Counted from the first letter of the stretch, positions 36,358 to 49,066 are shown. The stretch: 64,000 nucleotides of DNA from Bolinopsis microptera (GCF_026151205.1 NC_087081.1:18150859-18214858), one strand, 5' to 3'. The notes: a model not told the origin generated them from the sequence alone. A program made the numbers and translations.

Positions 36358-36877
36358 CGTGATGTGAGGTTGTAGTGTAGAAAGAGGTATCCGAAGTTAT
36401 CAGAATTCAGAAGCAATAGTAGTAGTAGCAGCGCCACACAACACAATAGTTACAGCACGGGTTACCTGGACTTGGAAGAAGATTTCACCCGGATAACCCG
36501 GCTGCTGAAAGTTTTTCTTCAAGTGTTCCGCTGTTACCACTGTTACCACTAGTCTGAAATGAGGAGTACAGCAGTAGATAGTTCAACTTATGACGTTGAA
36601 CTATAAAATGGAGAGCTGTATTGCCGTATTAGGCACTTGGATGGATCAAGCACAAAGGGAGCTTCTCAACGGGAAACTAAATTGATCCTAAAGCTTGTGT
36701 TCAGCAGAGCACACGTATGATGGTTCACCGATAGCCTAATGTACGTCTATCGGACTACCATCGTACACCTCGAATTATTTGTTATAATTAGCTGATGCTT
36801 ATTTATTATTGAATCTTTATTGCCTTGTACAGCTGCCTTCGGGTAGTTCTTCTTAATCTGTTACAATTGTAATTGTA

Positions 36878-37023
36878 AATGAATGGGAAAAGCGATCTAC
36901 CAATTTCATTCTCAGTATCATTTTGGCTTTGCAGACAGTTGTTCAAATTAATATCATATCCTTTTGTTTGGGAAAGAGAGACACTGGCAGCGGTCCACTC
37001 TACCCATGATTATGGGTTTTGGT
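36878..37023 (+). repeat. Dispersed repeat, right copy flanking the LINE
   Basis: From ATGAATGGGAAAAGCGATCT to CATGATTATGGGTTTTGGT, the reverse complement of 31705-31826. Between 36360 and 36878 I see no gene; it probably includes the LINE 5' untranslated region. Confidence 0.7.
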
Positions 37024-37107
37024 CTTTTTTTATGTCAAGGTACGGAGGGTCAGCAACTCTCTCACCGTTCGGTATCTACCGCTAAAGAAACAACACACAT
37101 CAAATGG

Positions 37108-38846
37108 ACGGTTTTTTGATAGACCCTGAAATGACTCGTCCAGATCCAGTCATATCCTTAAATTTGAAATAACTCAATAGCTGAAATTTACTGATGACAC
37201 TTTGTATGCTTGAGCCCCAGTCCGCCATTTTTGAGATTCATGCAAATCGAGCATGTTCAAAAGGTGTAGAATTAAATGGCGGTCAGAATGGTCGTAACGA
37301 TTTTTTGATAGACCCTAAAATGACTCGTTCAGAACCAGTCATATCCAGTCATAATATGACTGGATATGACTGGTTCTGAACGAGTCATTTTAGGGTCTAT
37401 CAAAATATCGTTACGACCATTCTGACTCATATCCTTAAATTTGAAATAACTCAATAGCTGAAATTTACTGATGACACTTTGTATGCTTGATCCCCAGTCC
37501 GCCATTTTTGAGATTCATTTAAATCGAGCATGTTAAAAAGGTGTAGAATTAAATGGCGGTCAAAATGGTCGTAACGATTTTTTGATAGACCCTAAAATGA
37601 CTCGTCCAGATCCAGTCATATCCTTAAATTTGAAATAACTCAATAGCTGAAATTTACTGATGACACTTTGTATGCTTGACCCCTAGTTCGGTATTTTTGA
37701 GACTCATAAAAATCGAGCATGTTTAAAAGGTGCAGAATTAAATGGCGGTCCAAACGGTCGTAACGATTTTTTGATAGACCCTAAAATGATTCGTCCAGAT
37801 CCAGTCATATCCTTAAATTTGAAATAACTCAATAGCTGAAATTTACTGATGACACTTTGTATGCTTGACCTCCAGAGTCCAGTCCGCCAATTTTGAGATT
37901 CATAAAAATCGATTATGTTCAAAAGGTGTAGAATTAGATGGCGGTCAACATGGTGGTAACGATTTTTTGATAGACCTTAAAATGACTCGTCCAGATCCAG
38001 TCATATCCTTAAATTTGAAATAACTCAATAGCTGAAATTTACTGATGACACTTTGTATGCTTGACCCACAGTCCGCCAATTTTGAGATTCATAAAAATCG
38101 ATTATGTTCAAAAGGTGTAAAATTAAATGGCGGTCAACATGGTGGTATCGATTTTTTGATAGATCTTAAAATGACTCGTCCAGATCCAGTTAAATCCTTA
38201 AATTTCAAATAACTCAATAGCTGAAACTTATGATGACACTTTGTATGCTTGCCCTCCAGTCCGCCAATTTTGAGATTCATAAAAATCGATTATGTTCAAA
38301 AGGTGTAGAATTAAATGGCGGTCAACATGGTGGTAACGATTTTTTGATAGACCTTAAAATGACTCGTCCAGATCCAGTCATATCCTTAAATTTGAAATAA
38401 CTCAATAGCTGAAATTTACTGATGACACTTTGTATGCTTGACCCACAGTCCGCCAATTTTGAGATTCATAAAAATCGATTATGTTCAAAAGGTGTAAAAT
38501 TAAATGGCGGTCAACATGGTGGTATCGATTTTTTGATAGATCTTAAAATGACTCGTCCAGATCCAGTTAAATCCTTAAATTTCAAATAACTCAATAGCTG
38601 AAATTTATGATGACACTTTGTATGCTTGCCCTCCAGTCCGCCAATTTTGAGATTCATAAAAATCGATTATGTTCAAAAGGTGTAGAATTAAATGGCGGTC
38701 AACATGGTGGTAACGATTTTTTGATAGACCTTAAAATGACTCGTCCAGATCCAGTCATATCCTTAAATTTGAAATAACTCAATAGCTGAAATTTACTGAT
38801 GACACTTTGTATGCTTGACCCCCAGTCCGCCATTTTTGAGATTCAT
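37108..38846. repeat. 188-bp satellite, block 1, about 9 copies
   Basis: The unit contains GATTTTTTGATAGACCTTAA, TGACTCGTCCAGATCCAGT, AACTCAATAGCTGAAATTTA and AATGGCGGTCAACATGGTGG. Two unit types alternate between 37900 and 38760 (CAGTCATATCC with GACCCACAG versus CAGTTAAATCC with GCCCTCCAG), giving a dimeric higher-order repeat of about 376 bases. Short reading frames through it are artefacts. Confidence 0.95.
37282..37426. repeat. Long palindrome within the satellite
   Basis: GTCAGAATGGTCGTAACGAT and the following sequence to 37353 are mirrored as the reverse complement to 37426, giving arms of about 72 bases with almost no spacer. It inverts part of one satellite unit. Confidence 0.9.
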
Positions 38847-38850
38847 AGCT

Positions 38851-40497
38851 GCTGAATAGAGGCGCCACTTAAAACGTAAACAAATGTGTTTCACCTCTTT
38901 AACCTGCTGAATAGAGGCGCCACTTAAAACGTAAACAAATGTGTTTCACCTCTTTAACCTGCTGAATAGAGGCGCCACTTAAAACGTAAACAAATGTGTA
39001 TCACCTCTTTAACCTGCTGAATAGAGGCGCCACTTAAAACGTAAACAAATGTGTTTCACCTCTTTAACCTGCTGAATAGATGATAGAGGCGCCACTTAAA
39101 ACGTAAACAAATGTGTTTCACCTCTTTAACCTGCTGAATAGAGGTGCCACTTAAAACGTAAACAAATGTGTTTCACCACTTTAACCTGCTGAATAGAGGC
39201 GCCACTTAAAACGTAAACAAATGTGTATCACCTCTTTAACCTGCTGAATAGAGGCGCCACTTAAAACGTAAACAAATGTGTTTCACCTCTTTAACCTGCT
39301 GAATAGAGGCGCCACTTAAAACGTAAACAAATGTGTATCACCTCTTTAACCTGCTGAATAGAGGCGCCACTTAAAACGTAAACAAATGTGTTTCACCTCT
39401 TTAACCTGCTGAATAGAGGCGCCACTTAAAACGTAAACAAATGTGTATCACCTCTTTAACCTGCTGAATAGAGGCGCCACTTAAAACGTAAACAAATGTG
39501 TTTCACCTCTTTAACCTGCTGAATAGAGGCGCCACTTAAAACGTAAACAAATGTGTATCACCTCTTTAACCTGCTGAATAGAGGCGCCACTTAAAACGTA
39601 AACAAATGTGTTTCACCTCTTTAACCTGCTGAATAGAGGTGCCACTTAAAACGTAAACAAATGTGTTTCACCACTTTAACCTGCTGAATAGAGGCGCCAC
39701 TTAAAACGTAAACAAATGTGTTTCACCTCTTTAACCTGCTGAATAGAGGCGCCACTTAAAACGTAAACAAATGTGTATCACCTCTTTAACCTGCTGAATA
39801 GAGGCGCCACTTAAAACGTAAACAAATGTGTTTCACCTTTTTAACCTGCTGAATAGAGGCGCCACTTAAAACGTAAACAAATGTGTATCACCTCTTTAAC
39901 CTGCTGAATAGAGGCGCCACTTAAAACGTAAACAAATGTGTTTCACCTCTTTAACCTGCTGAATAGAGGCGCCACTTAAAACGTAAACAAATGTGTTTCA
40001 CCTCTTTAACCTGCTGAATAGAGGTGCCACTTAAAACGTAAACAAATGTGTTTCACCACTTTAACCTGCTGAATAGAGGCGCCACTTAAAACGTAAACAA
40101 ATGTGTTTCACCTCTTTAACCTGCTGAATAGAGGCGCCACTTAAAACGTAAACAAATGTGTATCACCTCTTTAACCTGCTGAATAGAGGCGCCACTTAAA
40201 ACGTAAACAAATGTGTATCACCTCTTTAACCTGCTGAATAGAGGCGCCACTTAAAACGTAAACAAATGTGTATCACCTCTTTAACCTGCTGAATAGAGGC
40301 GCCACTTAAAACGTAAACAAATGTGTATCACCTCTTTAACCTGCCGAATAGAGGCGCCACTTAAAACGTAAACAAATGTGCTTCACCTCTTTAACCTGCT
40401 GAATAGAGGCGCCACTTAAAACGTAAACAAATGTGTATCACCTCTTTAACCTGCTGAATAGAGGCGCCACTTAAAACGTAAACAAATGTGTTTCACC
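38851..40497. repeat. 55-bp minisatellite, 30 copies
   Basis: The unit is GCTGAATAGAGGCGCCACTT, AAAACGTAAACAAATGTGTT, TCACCTCTTTAACCT. The fortieth base is T or A and alternates through much of the array, giving a 110-bp dimer. A variant with GAGGTGCC plus CCACTTT appears at copies 6, 15 and 22. The array starts abruptly inside a satellite unit after GAGATTCATA. Confidence 0.95.
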
Positions 40498-40499
40498 TC

Positions 40500-42057
40500 C
40501 CCGCCAGTATCCACATCTATACAATACGTCAAAAAATCATATCAAAGAAACGTATCAAAGGGATCAAAGTCCATCATCAGTTAGTAACAGAGTAGAGATC
40601 AGAGCAGAACGAAGGAACATAATTGCTTGCGGGAATCTTTTTAGCGTGACCATGTCAGTCGCCCAACTCACGTCTCACTTTGAACATTGGTAATTCTTAT
40701 GGTGCTGTGCCTTGAATATATTCCTGTCCCGATTTTCTCGTGTTATATTAGTTAACATTTTCAATTCCCGAATTTTCCATCAACAGGGGTCGAACATAAA
40801 CCATTGATTTAAAGCAACCGCCGCTCCTGTCTCTTGACATTGCTGATGATGATCAGGAACACATGACGTATCATCACAACGATTATTGGTTAATGGTTAT
40901 TAGAAATCGACCCGTTAAGAATACAATGTAGATGTGATGGTTGTTTCTGCGTATTTGTTACCTGTTACTAATTAATTAATATGATCGAGATGTTGATTGG
41001 TAAAACATGGATTTTAAGGCATACGGAAGCATTGTTCAGTTCCGAAATCAAGTTTAATCGATTTCTCGTGCAATTTTAGGTGAGGAATGGTCATCAAAAT
41101 AAGTTTATAACAAGGTCAATATTTTGGTACCTAAATTTCTAGCGTTTCTATAGAGGGTTATTGAATATAAACTACAGTACAGCTGTACACTTACATTCAC
41201 AAGCATGCAAGCTCACCTGATCCAATGAGTGGGATCGGAAACGGAGAACAAGGGATCTGGTGAAGTGGTCTGCTTCTGAGGATATGAAGGATATGAAGAG
41301 CCGAAAACCAAGTCGACGCCAACCAATAAGAAGAAGAACTCTGGATGTAGTGTAGGGTATAATTTAATGTTAACTCTAGATGTAAGGTATATTGTATTCA
41401 TGTTAAGTCTACTTTGAGATGTAAGAAACAAGCTAATGTTAACTCTAGATGTAAGACACTAGCTAATGTTAACTCTTATTGTTATTAGCTTATAATAACA
41501 CATATGACATTCAAGTGCATTTTGAAGCAATTTGCCCTGAAGTATGATAATTATAACCAGTTTTATCGTGTTCGCCGTCCTCGAAAACATAGGGTTACAT
41601 GATTTTCACTTCGATTTTCATTAACAAATTATAATCCTTATATTTTCAAATCTCTGCTCTGGCCCAGCTCCATGCTGGGTTTCAGCAGCCCCTCTAATTG
41701 GATCCAATTACACTCAATACACTATATTATTCCATATAAGGCCTGATCAAGTAGCTTGAGCTCGGAGAACAAGCTCTGGTGACTTCATAGTCACGTGACC
41801 TCAGGCTCATAATCACGTGACCTCAGACCCAATCAATTGGGTTCTGGCCTGGTCAGCCCCCTGTCACCCGATCTTGAGGTGACGAACGACACCTCGTTGA
41901 CCCAATCAATGTCTGGAAGGCTGCAAATTTTCACATGCCAAATCCCTAAGATTCTTAAAGAGTTGTACGAGATGACGATCCATAGAGGCCGCAGAATTAT
42001 GAGGACTTCCAGATCCTGGTGGAACCTAAGCGATCCATGATATCACGACAGGCCCTA
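40500..42057. other. No recognisable gene
   Basis: Apparently unique AT-rich sequence. At 41365-41470 there are about four copies of TGTTAACTCTAGATGTAA. The region 41750-42050 has repeated CACGTGACCTCAG motifs and ends where satellite units resume. Confidence 0.6.
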
Positions 42058-42416
42058 CCAAATCCAGTTAAATCGTTAAATTTGAAATAACTCAATAGCT
42101 GAAATTTATGATGACACTTTTTGTGCTTGACCCCCAGTCCGCCATTTTTGAGATTCATAAAAATCAATTGTTTCCAAAAGGTGTAGAATTAAATGGCGGT
42201 CAACATGGTGGTAACGATTTTTTGATAGACCTTAAAATGACTCGTCCAGATCCAGTTAAATCCTTAAATTTGAAATAACTCAATAGCTGAAATTTATGAT
42301 GACACTTTGTATGCTTGACCCCCAGACCGCCAATTTTGAGATTCATAAAAATCAATTGTTTCCAAAAGGTGTAGAATTAAATGGCGGTCAACATGGTGGT
42401 AAAGATTTTTTGATAG
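42058..42416. repeat. 188-bp satellite, block 2, about 2 copies
   Basis: Same unit as block 1. It is cut after GATTTTTTGATAG by a LINE copy. Confidence 0.9.
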
Positions 42417-43211
42417 TAAAACAACGTATTTTTTTAGTAAAACAAAGTATTTTATTTATTAGCAGTGCAATCAATTCATATGATAAGAATATAATAGTAT
42501 GTCACACCTATTTAACTGTTACGTTTGAGTAGTCGTGCCATGGCTAAATCTAACTAGGACCAGTGGTGTCGATTAACATTTAATAGGTGAGTCTAACTGA
42601 CACAAATGGAAAATTTTAAGAATAGACGGATCAAAACACAGATCCAAGGACAAGGAGACCCCACTGCAGGACCATACATGCTATTGGCTTGTGCATGGCC
42701 CAAAAAGGTTCCAGTTGTTCAGGAAACTGTACGTAGCTGGTCAACTAGTTTTGAATTCAGACTAGGCTTGATGAGTTCTGGGTTTTCTAGAGGTAAGATT
42801 TGATGGTGCCAGGTTTGTTCAGGCAGACATGGAAATTATGCGATGAATATATAGGTATATAAAAATCATATCAATATAAAAATAGATCCAAAAATAGATC
42901 CAAAGATTCACACGGCAGTCAGGGAACTTCCAGACAGGATGCTTTTGAAACAGGTATAATTAGCGCTTTTGTAATTAATGTATGCAAGGGATGGGATGCT
43001 GATCAACTAAGCTGGTTCAATGCCCCAGCTATTTAGGGGGAGCCACTCTATTTCACGCCCAGGTGTTGTCAATTGCTGGGTTTCCAGTAACAGCTTTTTG
43101 ATACGGCTCTTAATAATTGAGATGGGGGAGGAAAGGTCGGAAAATTTACTAGAGCCAGGGACCATGACATTGTTTTCATTAGGAGTGCATTTGTCGAATA
43201 TTTTATCAATC
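42417..43211 (-). mobile_element. 5'-truncated LINE (family B, copy 1) inserted in the satellite
   Basis: The minus strand carries the end of an RT-type ORF2 (same sequence as the C-terminus at 46263-46706, including SIIKSRIKKLL-like and STPGREIEWLPLNSW-like parts), then a 3' untranslated region. The tail is two copies of CTAAAATACTTTGTTTTA. GATAG occurs at 42412-42416 and 43212-43216, consistent with a 5-bp target duplication, and the satellite unit resumes exactly after it. Confidence 0.85.
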
Positions 43212-45202
43212 GATAGACCTTAAAATGACTCGTCCAGATCCAGTTAAATCCTTAAATTTGAAATAACTCAATAGCTGAAATTTATGATGACACTTTGTAT
43301 GCTTGACCCCCAGTCCGCCATTTTTGAGATTCATAAAAATCAATTGTTTCCAAAAGGTGTAGAATTAAATGGCGGTCAACATGGTGGTAACGATTTTTTG
43401 ATAGACCTTAAAATGACTCGTCCAGATCCAGTTAAATCCTTAAATTTGAAATAACTCAATAGCTGAAATTTATGATGACACTTTGTATGCTTGACCCCCA
43501 GACCGCCATTTTTGAGATTCATAAAAATCAATTGTTTCCAAAAGGTGTAGAATTAAATGGCGGTCAACATGGTGGTAACGATTTTTTGATAGACCTTAAA
43601 ATGACTCGTCCAGATCCAGTTAAATCCTTAAATTTGAAATAACTCAATAGCTGAAATTTATGATGACACTTTGTATGCTTGACCCCCAGACCGCCATTTT
43701 TGAGATTCATAAAAATCAATTGTTTCCAAAAGGTGTAGAATTAAATGGCGGTCAACATGGTGGTAACGATTTTTTGATAGACCTTAAAATGACTCGTCCA
43801 GATCCAGTGAAATCCTTAAATTTGAAATAACTCAATAGCTGAAATTTATGATGACACTTTGTATGCTTGACCTCCAGACCGCCATTTTTGAGATTCATAA
43901 AAACCGATTGTGTTCAAAAGGTGTAGAATTAAATGGCGGTCACCATGTGGTAACGATTTTTTGATAGACCTTAAAATGACTCGTCCAGATCCAGTTAAAT
44001 CCTTAAATTTGAAATAACTCAATAGCTGAAATTTATGATGACACTTTGTATGCTTGACCCCCAGACCGCCATTTTTGAGATTCATAAAAATCAATTGTTT
44101 CCAAAAGGTGTAGAATTAAATGGCGGTCAACATGGTGGTAACGATTTTTTGATAGACCTTAAAATGACTCGTCCAGATCCAGTTAAATCCTTAAATTTGA
44201 AATAACTCAATAGCTGAAATTTATGATGACACTTTGTATGCTTGACTTCCAGACCGCCATTTTTGAGATTCATAAAAACCGATTGTGTTCAAAAGGTGTA
44301 GAATTAAATGGCGGTCACCATGTGGTAACGATTTTTTGATAGACCTTAAAATGACTCGTCCAGATCCAGTTAAATCCTTAAATTTGAAATAACTCAATAG
44401 CTGAAATTTATGATGACACTTTGTATGCTTGACCCCCAGACCGCCATTTTTGAGATTCATAAAAATCAATTGATTCCAAAAGGTGTAGAATTAAATGGCG
44501 GTCAACATGGTGGTAACGATTTTTTGATAGACCTTAAAATGACTCGTCCAGATCCAGTTAAATCCTTAAATTTGAAATAACTCAATAGCTGAAATTTATG
44601 GTGACACTTTGTATGCTTGACCCCCAGTCCGCCATTTTTGAGATTCATAAAAATCAATTGTGTCCAAAAGGTGTAGAATTAAATGGCGGTCACCATGGTG
44701 GTAACGATTTTTTGATAGGCCTTAAAATGAGTCGTCCAGATCCAGTTAAATCCTTAAATTTGAAATAATTCAATAGCTGAAATTTATGATGACACTTTGT
44801 ATGCTTGACCCCCAGTCCACCATTTTTGAGATTCATAAAAATTGATTATGTTCAAAAGGTGTAGAATTAAATGGCGGTCACCATGATGGTGGTTACGATT
44901 TTTTGATAGACCTTAAAATGACTCGTCCAGATCCAGTTAAATCCTTAAATTTCAAATAACTCAATAGCTGAAATTTATGATGACACTTTGTATGCTTGAC
45001 CCCCAGTCCACCATTTTTGAGATTCATAAAAATTGATTATGTTCAAAAGGTGTAGAATTAAATGGCGGTCACCATGGTGGTTACGATTTTTTGATAGACC
45101 TTAAAATGACTCGTCCAGATCCAGTTAAATCCTTAAATTTTGAATAACTCAATAGCTGAAATTTATGATGACACTTTGTATGCTTGACCCCCAGTCCGCC
45201 AT
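43212..45202. repeat. 188-bp satellite, block 3, about 10.6 copies
   Basis: Same unit as block 1. Around 43850-44470 a dimer of about 375 bases repeats, marked by CCGATTGTGTTCAAAAGG with CACCATGTGG, alternating with TCAATTGTTTCCAAAAGG. It ends inside a unit at CCAGTCCGCCATTT. Confidence 0.95.
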
Positions 45203-45203
45203 T

Positions 45204-45660
45204 TCGGCTCCGTCTACTGTATTAGACGGAGATGAAGCTCTCCGGGAATTTCTCGGAGATTAATTCATACAGAATCAACAAAATTACCGTAGATGGTCTC
45301 CGGTCGTGGAACTGCAAACTCTGGAGAAATATCAGTAGACGATCTCCGTCTAATAATTTGGCATAAGGTTCATTGTTTATTATTCTGATCCAAATTTTAG
45401 AGTGCTTCTTGAAGAAAGATATCTTTCACTGCGTTGGCCTTCGTGTAGTGGCAGAGGAAAGTTCTTTTCTGAGTTCCGTGAAGCTGGTAGAATTAGGATC
45501 CAGATTTGAGAGTAAACGAAGAACACTATATTCATTAATCACGGTGTCGTAGCACGCTATCACAATTCGCATGATTATTTGATAAATTTTCCTAACGAGA
45601 TAAACAATTTGCTTTTATACTAAATACTTTTCAAATTTCACATCATACTATACCCCGGAT
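45204..45660. other. Segment with nested inverted repeats, no gene
   Basis: CGTCTACTGTATTAGACGGA at 45211 is matched by inverted CAGTAGACG and ATCTCCGTCTAATA at 45333-45355. It joins the satellite end to LINE copy 2. It may be a MITE, but no target duplication was found. Confidence 0.4.
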
Positions 45661-45667
45661 TAGATAG

Positions 45668-46795
45668 TAAAACAAAGTATTTTAGTAAAACAAAGTATTT
45701 TATTTATTAGCAGTGCAATCAATTCATATGATATAATTATAAGAATATAATAGTATGTCACACCTATTTAACTGTTACGTTCGAGTAGTCGTGCCATGGC
45801 TAAATTTAACTAGGACCAGTGGTGTCGATTAACATTTTAAAAGGTGATTCTAAGTGACACAAATGGAAAATTTTAAGAAAAGACGGATCAAAACACAGAT
45901 CCAAGGACAAGGAGACCCCACTGCAGGACCATACATGCTATTGGCTTGTGCATGGCCCAAAAGGTTCCAGTTGTCCAGGAAACTGTACGTAGCTGGTCAA
46001 CTAGTTTTGAATTCAGACTAGGCTTGATGAGTTCTGGGGTTTCTAGAGTAGGATTTGATGGTGCCAGGTTTGTTCAGGCGGACATGGAAATTATGCGAGG
46101 AATATATAGGTATATAAAAATCATATCAGTATAAAAATAGATCCAAAAATAGATCCAAAGATTCACACGGCAGTCAGGGAACTTCCAGACAGGATGCTTT
46201 TGAAACAGGTATAATTAGCGCTTTTGTAATTAGTTGTATGCAAGGGATGGGATGCTGATTGACTAAGCTGGTTCAATGCCCCAGCTATTTAGGGGGAGCC
46301 ACTCAATTTCACGCCCAGGTGTTGTCAATTGCTGGGTTTCAAGTAAGAGCTTTTTGATACGGCTCTTGATAATTGAGATGGGGGAAGAAAGGTCGGAAAA
46401 TTTACTAGAGCCAGGGACCATGACATTGTTTTCATTAGGAGTGCATTTGTCGAATATTTTATCAACCAAACTGTTCCATATAGTCGTACCTTTGAAGACA
46501 AAATTGTGTTTAGAAATTTCAAGTTTGTGTTGGGGGACCCGCATAGTTTGGCTACATGCTCTGGAACTTGTTTGGAATAAACTTGTCAGAGAGATAGGTT
46601 GATGCAGTTTCAAGATTTTAAACAGTTCAGTGGATATATGTTGGGTGTACAGGTTGTGGATTGACATGATTTTCTCGGTATTGAATATTGGCTTAGTGTT
46701 TTCCAAAGCAAAGCTCCTTTTTGCGATGTGTTCACTGTATGGTCTTGCACGTGCACATGTTTCATAATACTCTGCCCGGTCAAAGCTGATCTATT
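45668..46795 (-). mobile_element. 5'-truncated LINE (family B, copy 2)
   Basis: Longer than copy 1 and nearly identical over the shared part. The minus strand encodes the RT C-terminal region at 46263 to about 46790, beginning FDRAEYYETCARARPYSEHI and including ENTKPIFNTEKIMSIHNLY, then KGTTIWNSLVDKIFD and PGREIEWLPLNSWGIEPA. The 3' untranslated region follows, with the same two-copy tail at 45668-45705. The plus-strand frame over it is a shadow. Confidence 0.85.
46263..46790 (-). pseudogene. LINE family B ORF2 C-terminus (copy 2)
   Basis: An intact stretch of about 175 codons ending in a stop at 46263. It matches in layout the LINE C-terminus at 50844-51209 (TKPIFDTHEIMNVHNLY there), so the two families are related. 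No RT catalytic motifs remain because the copy is 5'-truncated. Confidence 0.8.
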
Positions 46796-46799
46796 GCAA

Positions 46800-48055
46800 T
46801 ATGTTGCAATGGAGTTTCTAAAATGTATATCATAACTTCCATTTTTTCAGGTTTTATTGGTGTTGTAGACGATCACTGAATTCTGTAGCTCTGTGAGATT
46901 TGTGGCTTCATCGAATTACATCACGCAGACTTGAATGAAAATCTGAAGACGTGAACTAGATCTGCTAATGCTATTCTCTCTTTAGCAAATAGCAAGAGGT
47001 TAATTAATAAGCAAGGGTAGATTAAAATATAACAATCTTTTGAAACATATGACATCGTGTATTTTACTGAAGTTTGTTGGAGGATTGAAATTCAATTACA
47101 AATGCTACTTTCGCAGCTCAGAATGGTTATAATTTTAATCTTAAAGTAATGCAATGTTATTTTTCAATCTGCTACTGACAGCATTTGTTATCTGATATTT
47201 TAATGGGGATAGAGTTTGAGTAGTTCAACAATCATGCACATTAGTGTTTATGTCACTCAGTGTTAACTCTCTCGATTCTCCGTCTCCCTCAATGTTTGAT
47301 GACCGTCCCAGTGTTTCCCTCCGTATCCCTGCGTATTGACTGTCCGTCTCACTGTGCAGTGTTTAATATCTGTCTTTCAATTTTCAATCTCTATCTCGTG
47401 TTAAATAGTTCTCTCTGTATTTAATGTCCGTCCAACTCCTAGTGTTCAATATCTGTCTCATCGTTTATTTTCCGTCTCGCTGTTCAATCTCCGTATCGGT
47501 GTTAAATCTCTGTCTCACTGTTCAATCTCTGTCTCATTGTTAGGTATCCGTCCCTGTATTTACTACCCTCTGCTTGATCTGGCCTAACCTAAGATTGATT
47601 GGCTATTGAATTGTTTATCACATTGATTATCAATTTTTTTCCCTTGTGCTTTTTTTACATCTATATATTTGGTAGAGTATAAGTTTGAGACAATTCCTTA
47701 AGAGTTAAATATGTTATCATGTGAACAATTACTCGATGGTATAATAACCAGGGCAGAAGACATTAGATTCGACGCCATCTCAAGGTGCAAGGAGTGTATG
47801 ATTGTAAACGTTTTGGATTAAGCTACAGATTTTGGAACTTTCCGATGGTAGGTAAATTCTCACCTACTTAACGGATTTTTCAGCGGAGTTTCATTGCAGT
47901 GTTTAAGGGTTCTCGGATAATGCTCTTATAAATTCATTATTTTACATCTGTGTTTCATTTTGTAAAAGAGATTTCAAGTATAAAGATGATGACAATGACA
48001 TGTCCGTTCTATAATTCGAGTCGAAAGACGCGCATTGCGCGCGAGATGTTTTGAT
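46800..48055. other. No recognisable gene; degenerate CTGTCTCACTGTTCAATCTC repeats
   Basis: Between about 47260 and 47570 there are roughly a dozen loose copies of TGTTCAATCTCTGTCTCAC. The rest is AT-rich with no frame support. Confidence 0.6.
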
Positions 48056-48056
48056 A

Positions 48057-48370
48057 CTGTATATACTGCTTGGCCATGGCCCAGGAGACTCATTTTTCCG
48101 TCATATTGTTTGATACTGCTCGGCCATATTTCCGTCATATTGTTTGATACTGCTCGGCCATGGCCGAGGAGGCTCATTTTTCCGTCATATTGTTTGATAC
48201 TGCTCGTCCATAGCCGAGGAGGCTCATTTTTCGTCATATTGTTTGATACTCCTCGGCCATGGCCGAGCAGGGTCATTAAAGAAATAATCCTCCTCGGCCG
48301 AATGAGCCTCCTCGGCCACGTGAGTATGGTTTTTTTTTTTTTTTTTTAATGAGCCTCCTCGGCCACCATA
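48057..48370. repeat. About 50-bp minisatellite with CTCGGCCATGGCCGAG palindromes
   Basis: Four to five copies of TTTGATACTGCTCGGCCATG plus GCCGAGGAGGCTCATTTTTC occur. Each unit holds the 16-bp palindrome, so the array can form serial hairpins. A run of 18 T lies at 48331-48348. Confidence 0.85.
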
Positions 48371-49066
48371 CTTTACATTGTATCACGTGGTAACTCCCAC
48401 TGTCGCTTCACTCGTGCGCGGTGGATCATACAACGTATAACAAACTTTATGCCGAACGCTTGAACTTGAAGATTGAGTTAATCTTCAAGATGTTGCTCCG
48501 ATCAAAGAATTTAAAATGACAATTCCAGTTCATAATGTTACACTGTGCACGGGATTTAGAAAAATAAACATTATATATTATAATCCGTTGTTTCAATATT
48601 TTGTTTTCTTTGTTAATCACTAACTGATCGATGATCTAACTTAAACTGTGATCTGAGAGGAGCTTTATCAGTGTGAGAAGCTTTATCAGTGTGTAGTGTG
48701 CGTGCAATACTGCGCCGTGACGTAATAGGACAAAAAGTACCTGCCACCAATGGTCAACACCAAAAGCGCGGCGTACTGCGCGCGACCAACTATTTCGCCC
48801 GTACAATATATGGAACAAATATTTTACGAGTATCACCCGTAAAACTTCATACGACGCTCAAAACGCTTAAATTTTACTTTTCGAATTTCCCCAAGGCTCA
48901 TGTCGGTTTTACTAATTCACTCACCATGGATTATAGAAAAAGCGCTCTACTTTGTATTTCTCATCGAATATAAAGATGACCAATGATATTGCAGTGTTTA
49001 AGTCACGCGATTGCTTTAACCAGACCCCTTTTGCTTGCAGTAGTGCGTAACCGCCAAAGGTGCGTT

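Larger units (their letters stand above)
31985..36360 (-). mobile_element. CR1-like LINE, nearly full length, broken
   Basis: Reading on the minus strand: ORF1 starts at 36357 and carries zinc fingers; then come an AP-type endonuclease, a linker, a reverse transcriptase with a FADD catalytic core, and a CR1-type C-terminus ending near 32026. The order and motifs are those of the CR1/Jockey group of non-LTR elements, which copy themselves through RNA by target-primed reverse transcription. Both frames carry frame changes and stops, so this copy is dead. The 5' end lies between 36360 and 36870 and the 3' end between 31830 and 31990. No poly-A tail is seen. Confidence 0.88.

Noticed and set aside
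38851-40497. Regular 55-bp repeats resembling a CRISPR array
   Set aside because: There are no unique spacers; whole units repeat head to tail in an animal genome.
43846-44469. Two almost identical 82-codon minus-strand frames
   Set aside because: They are the same satellite dimer repeated, not a duplicated gene.
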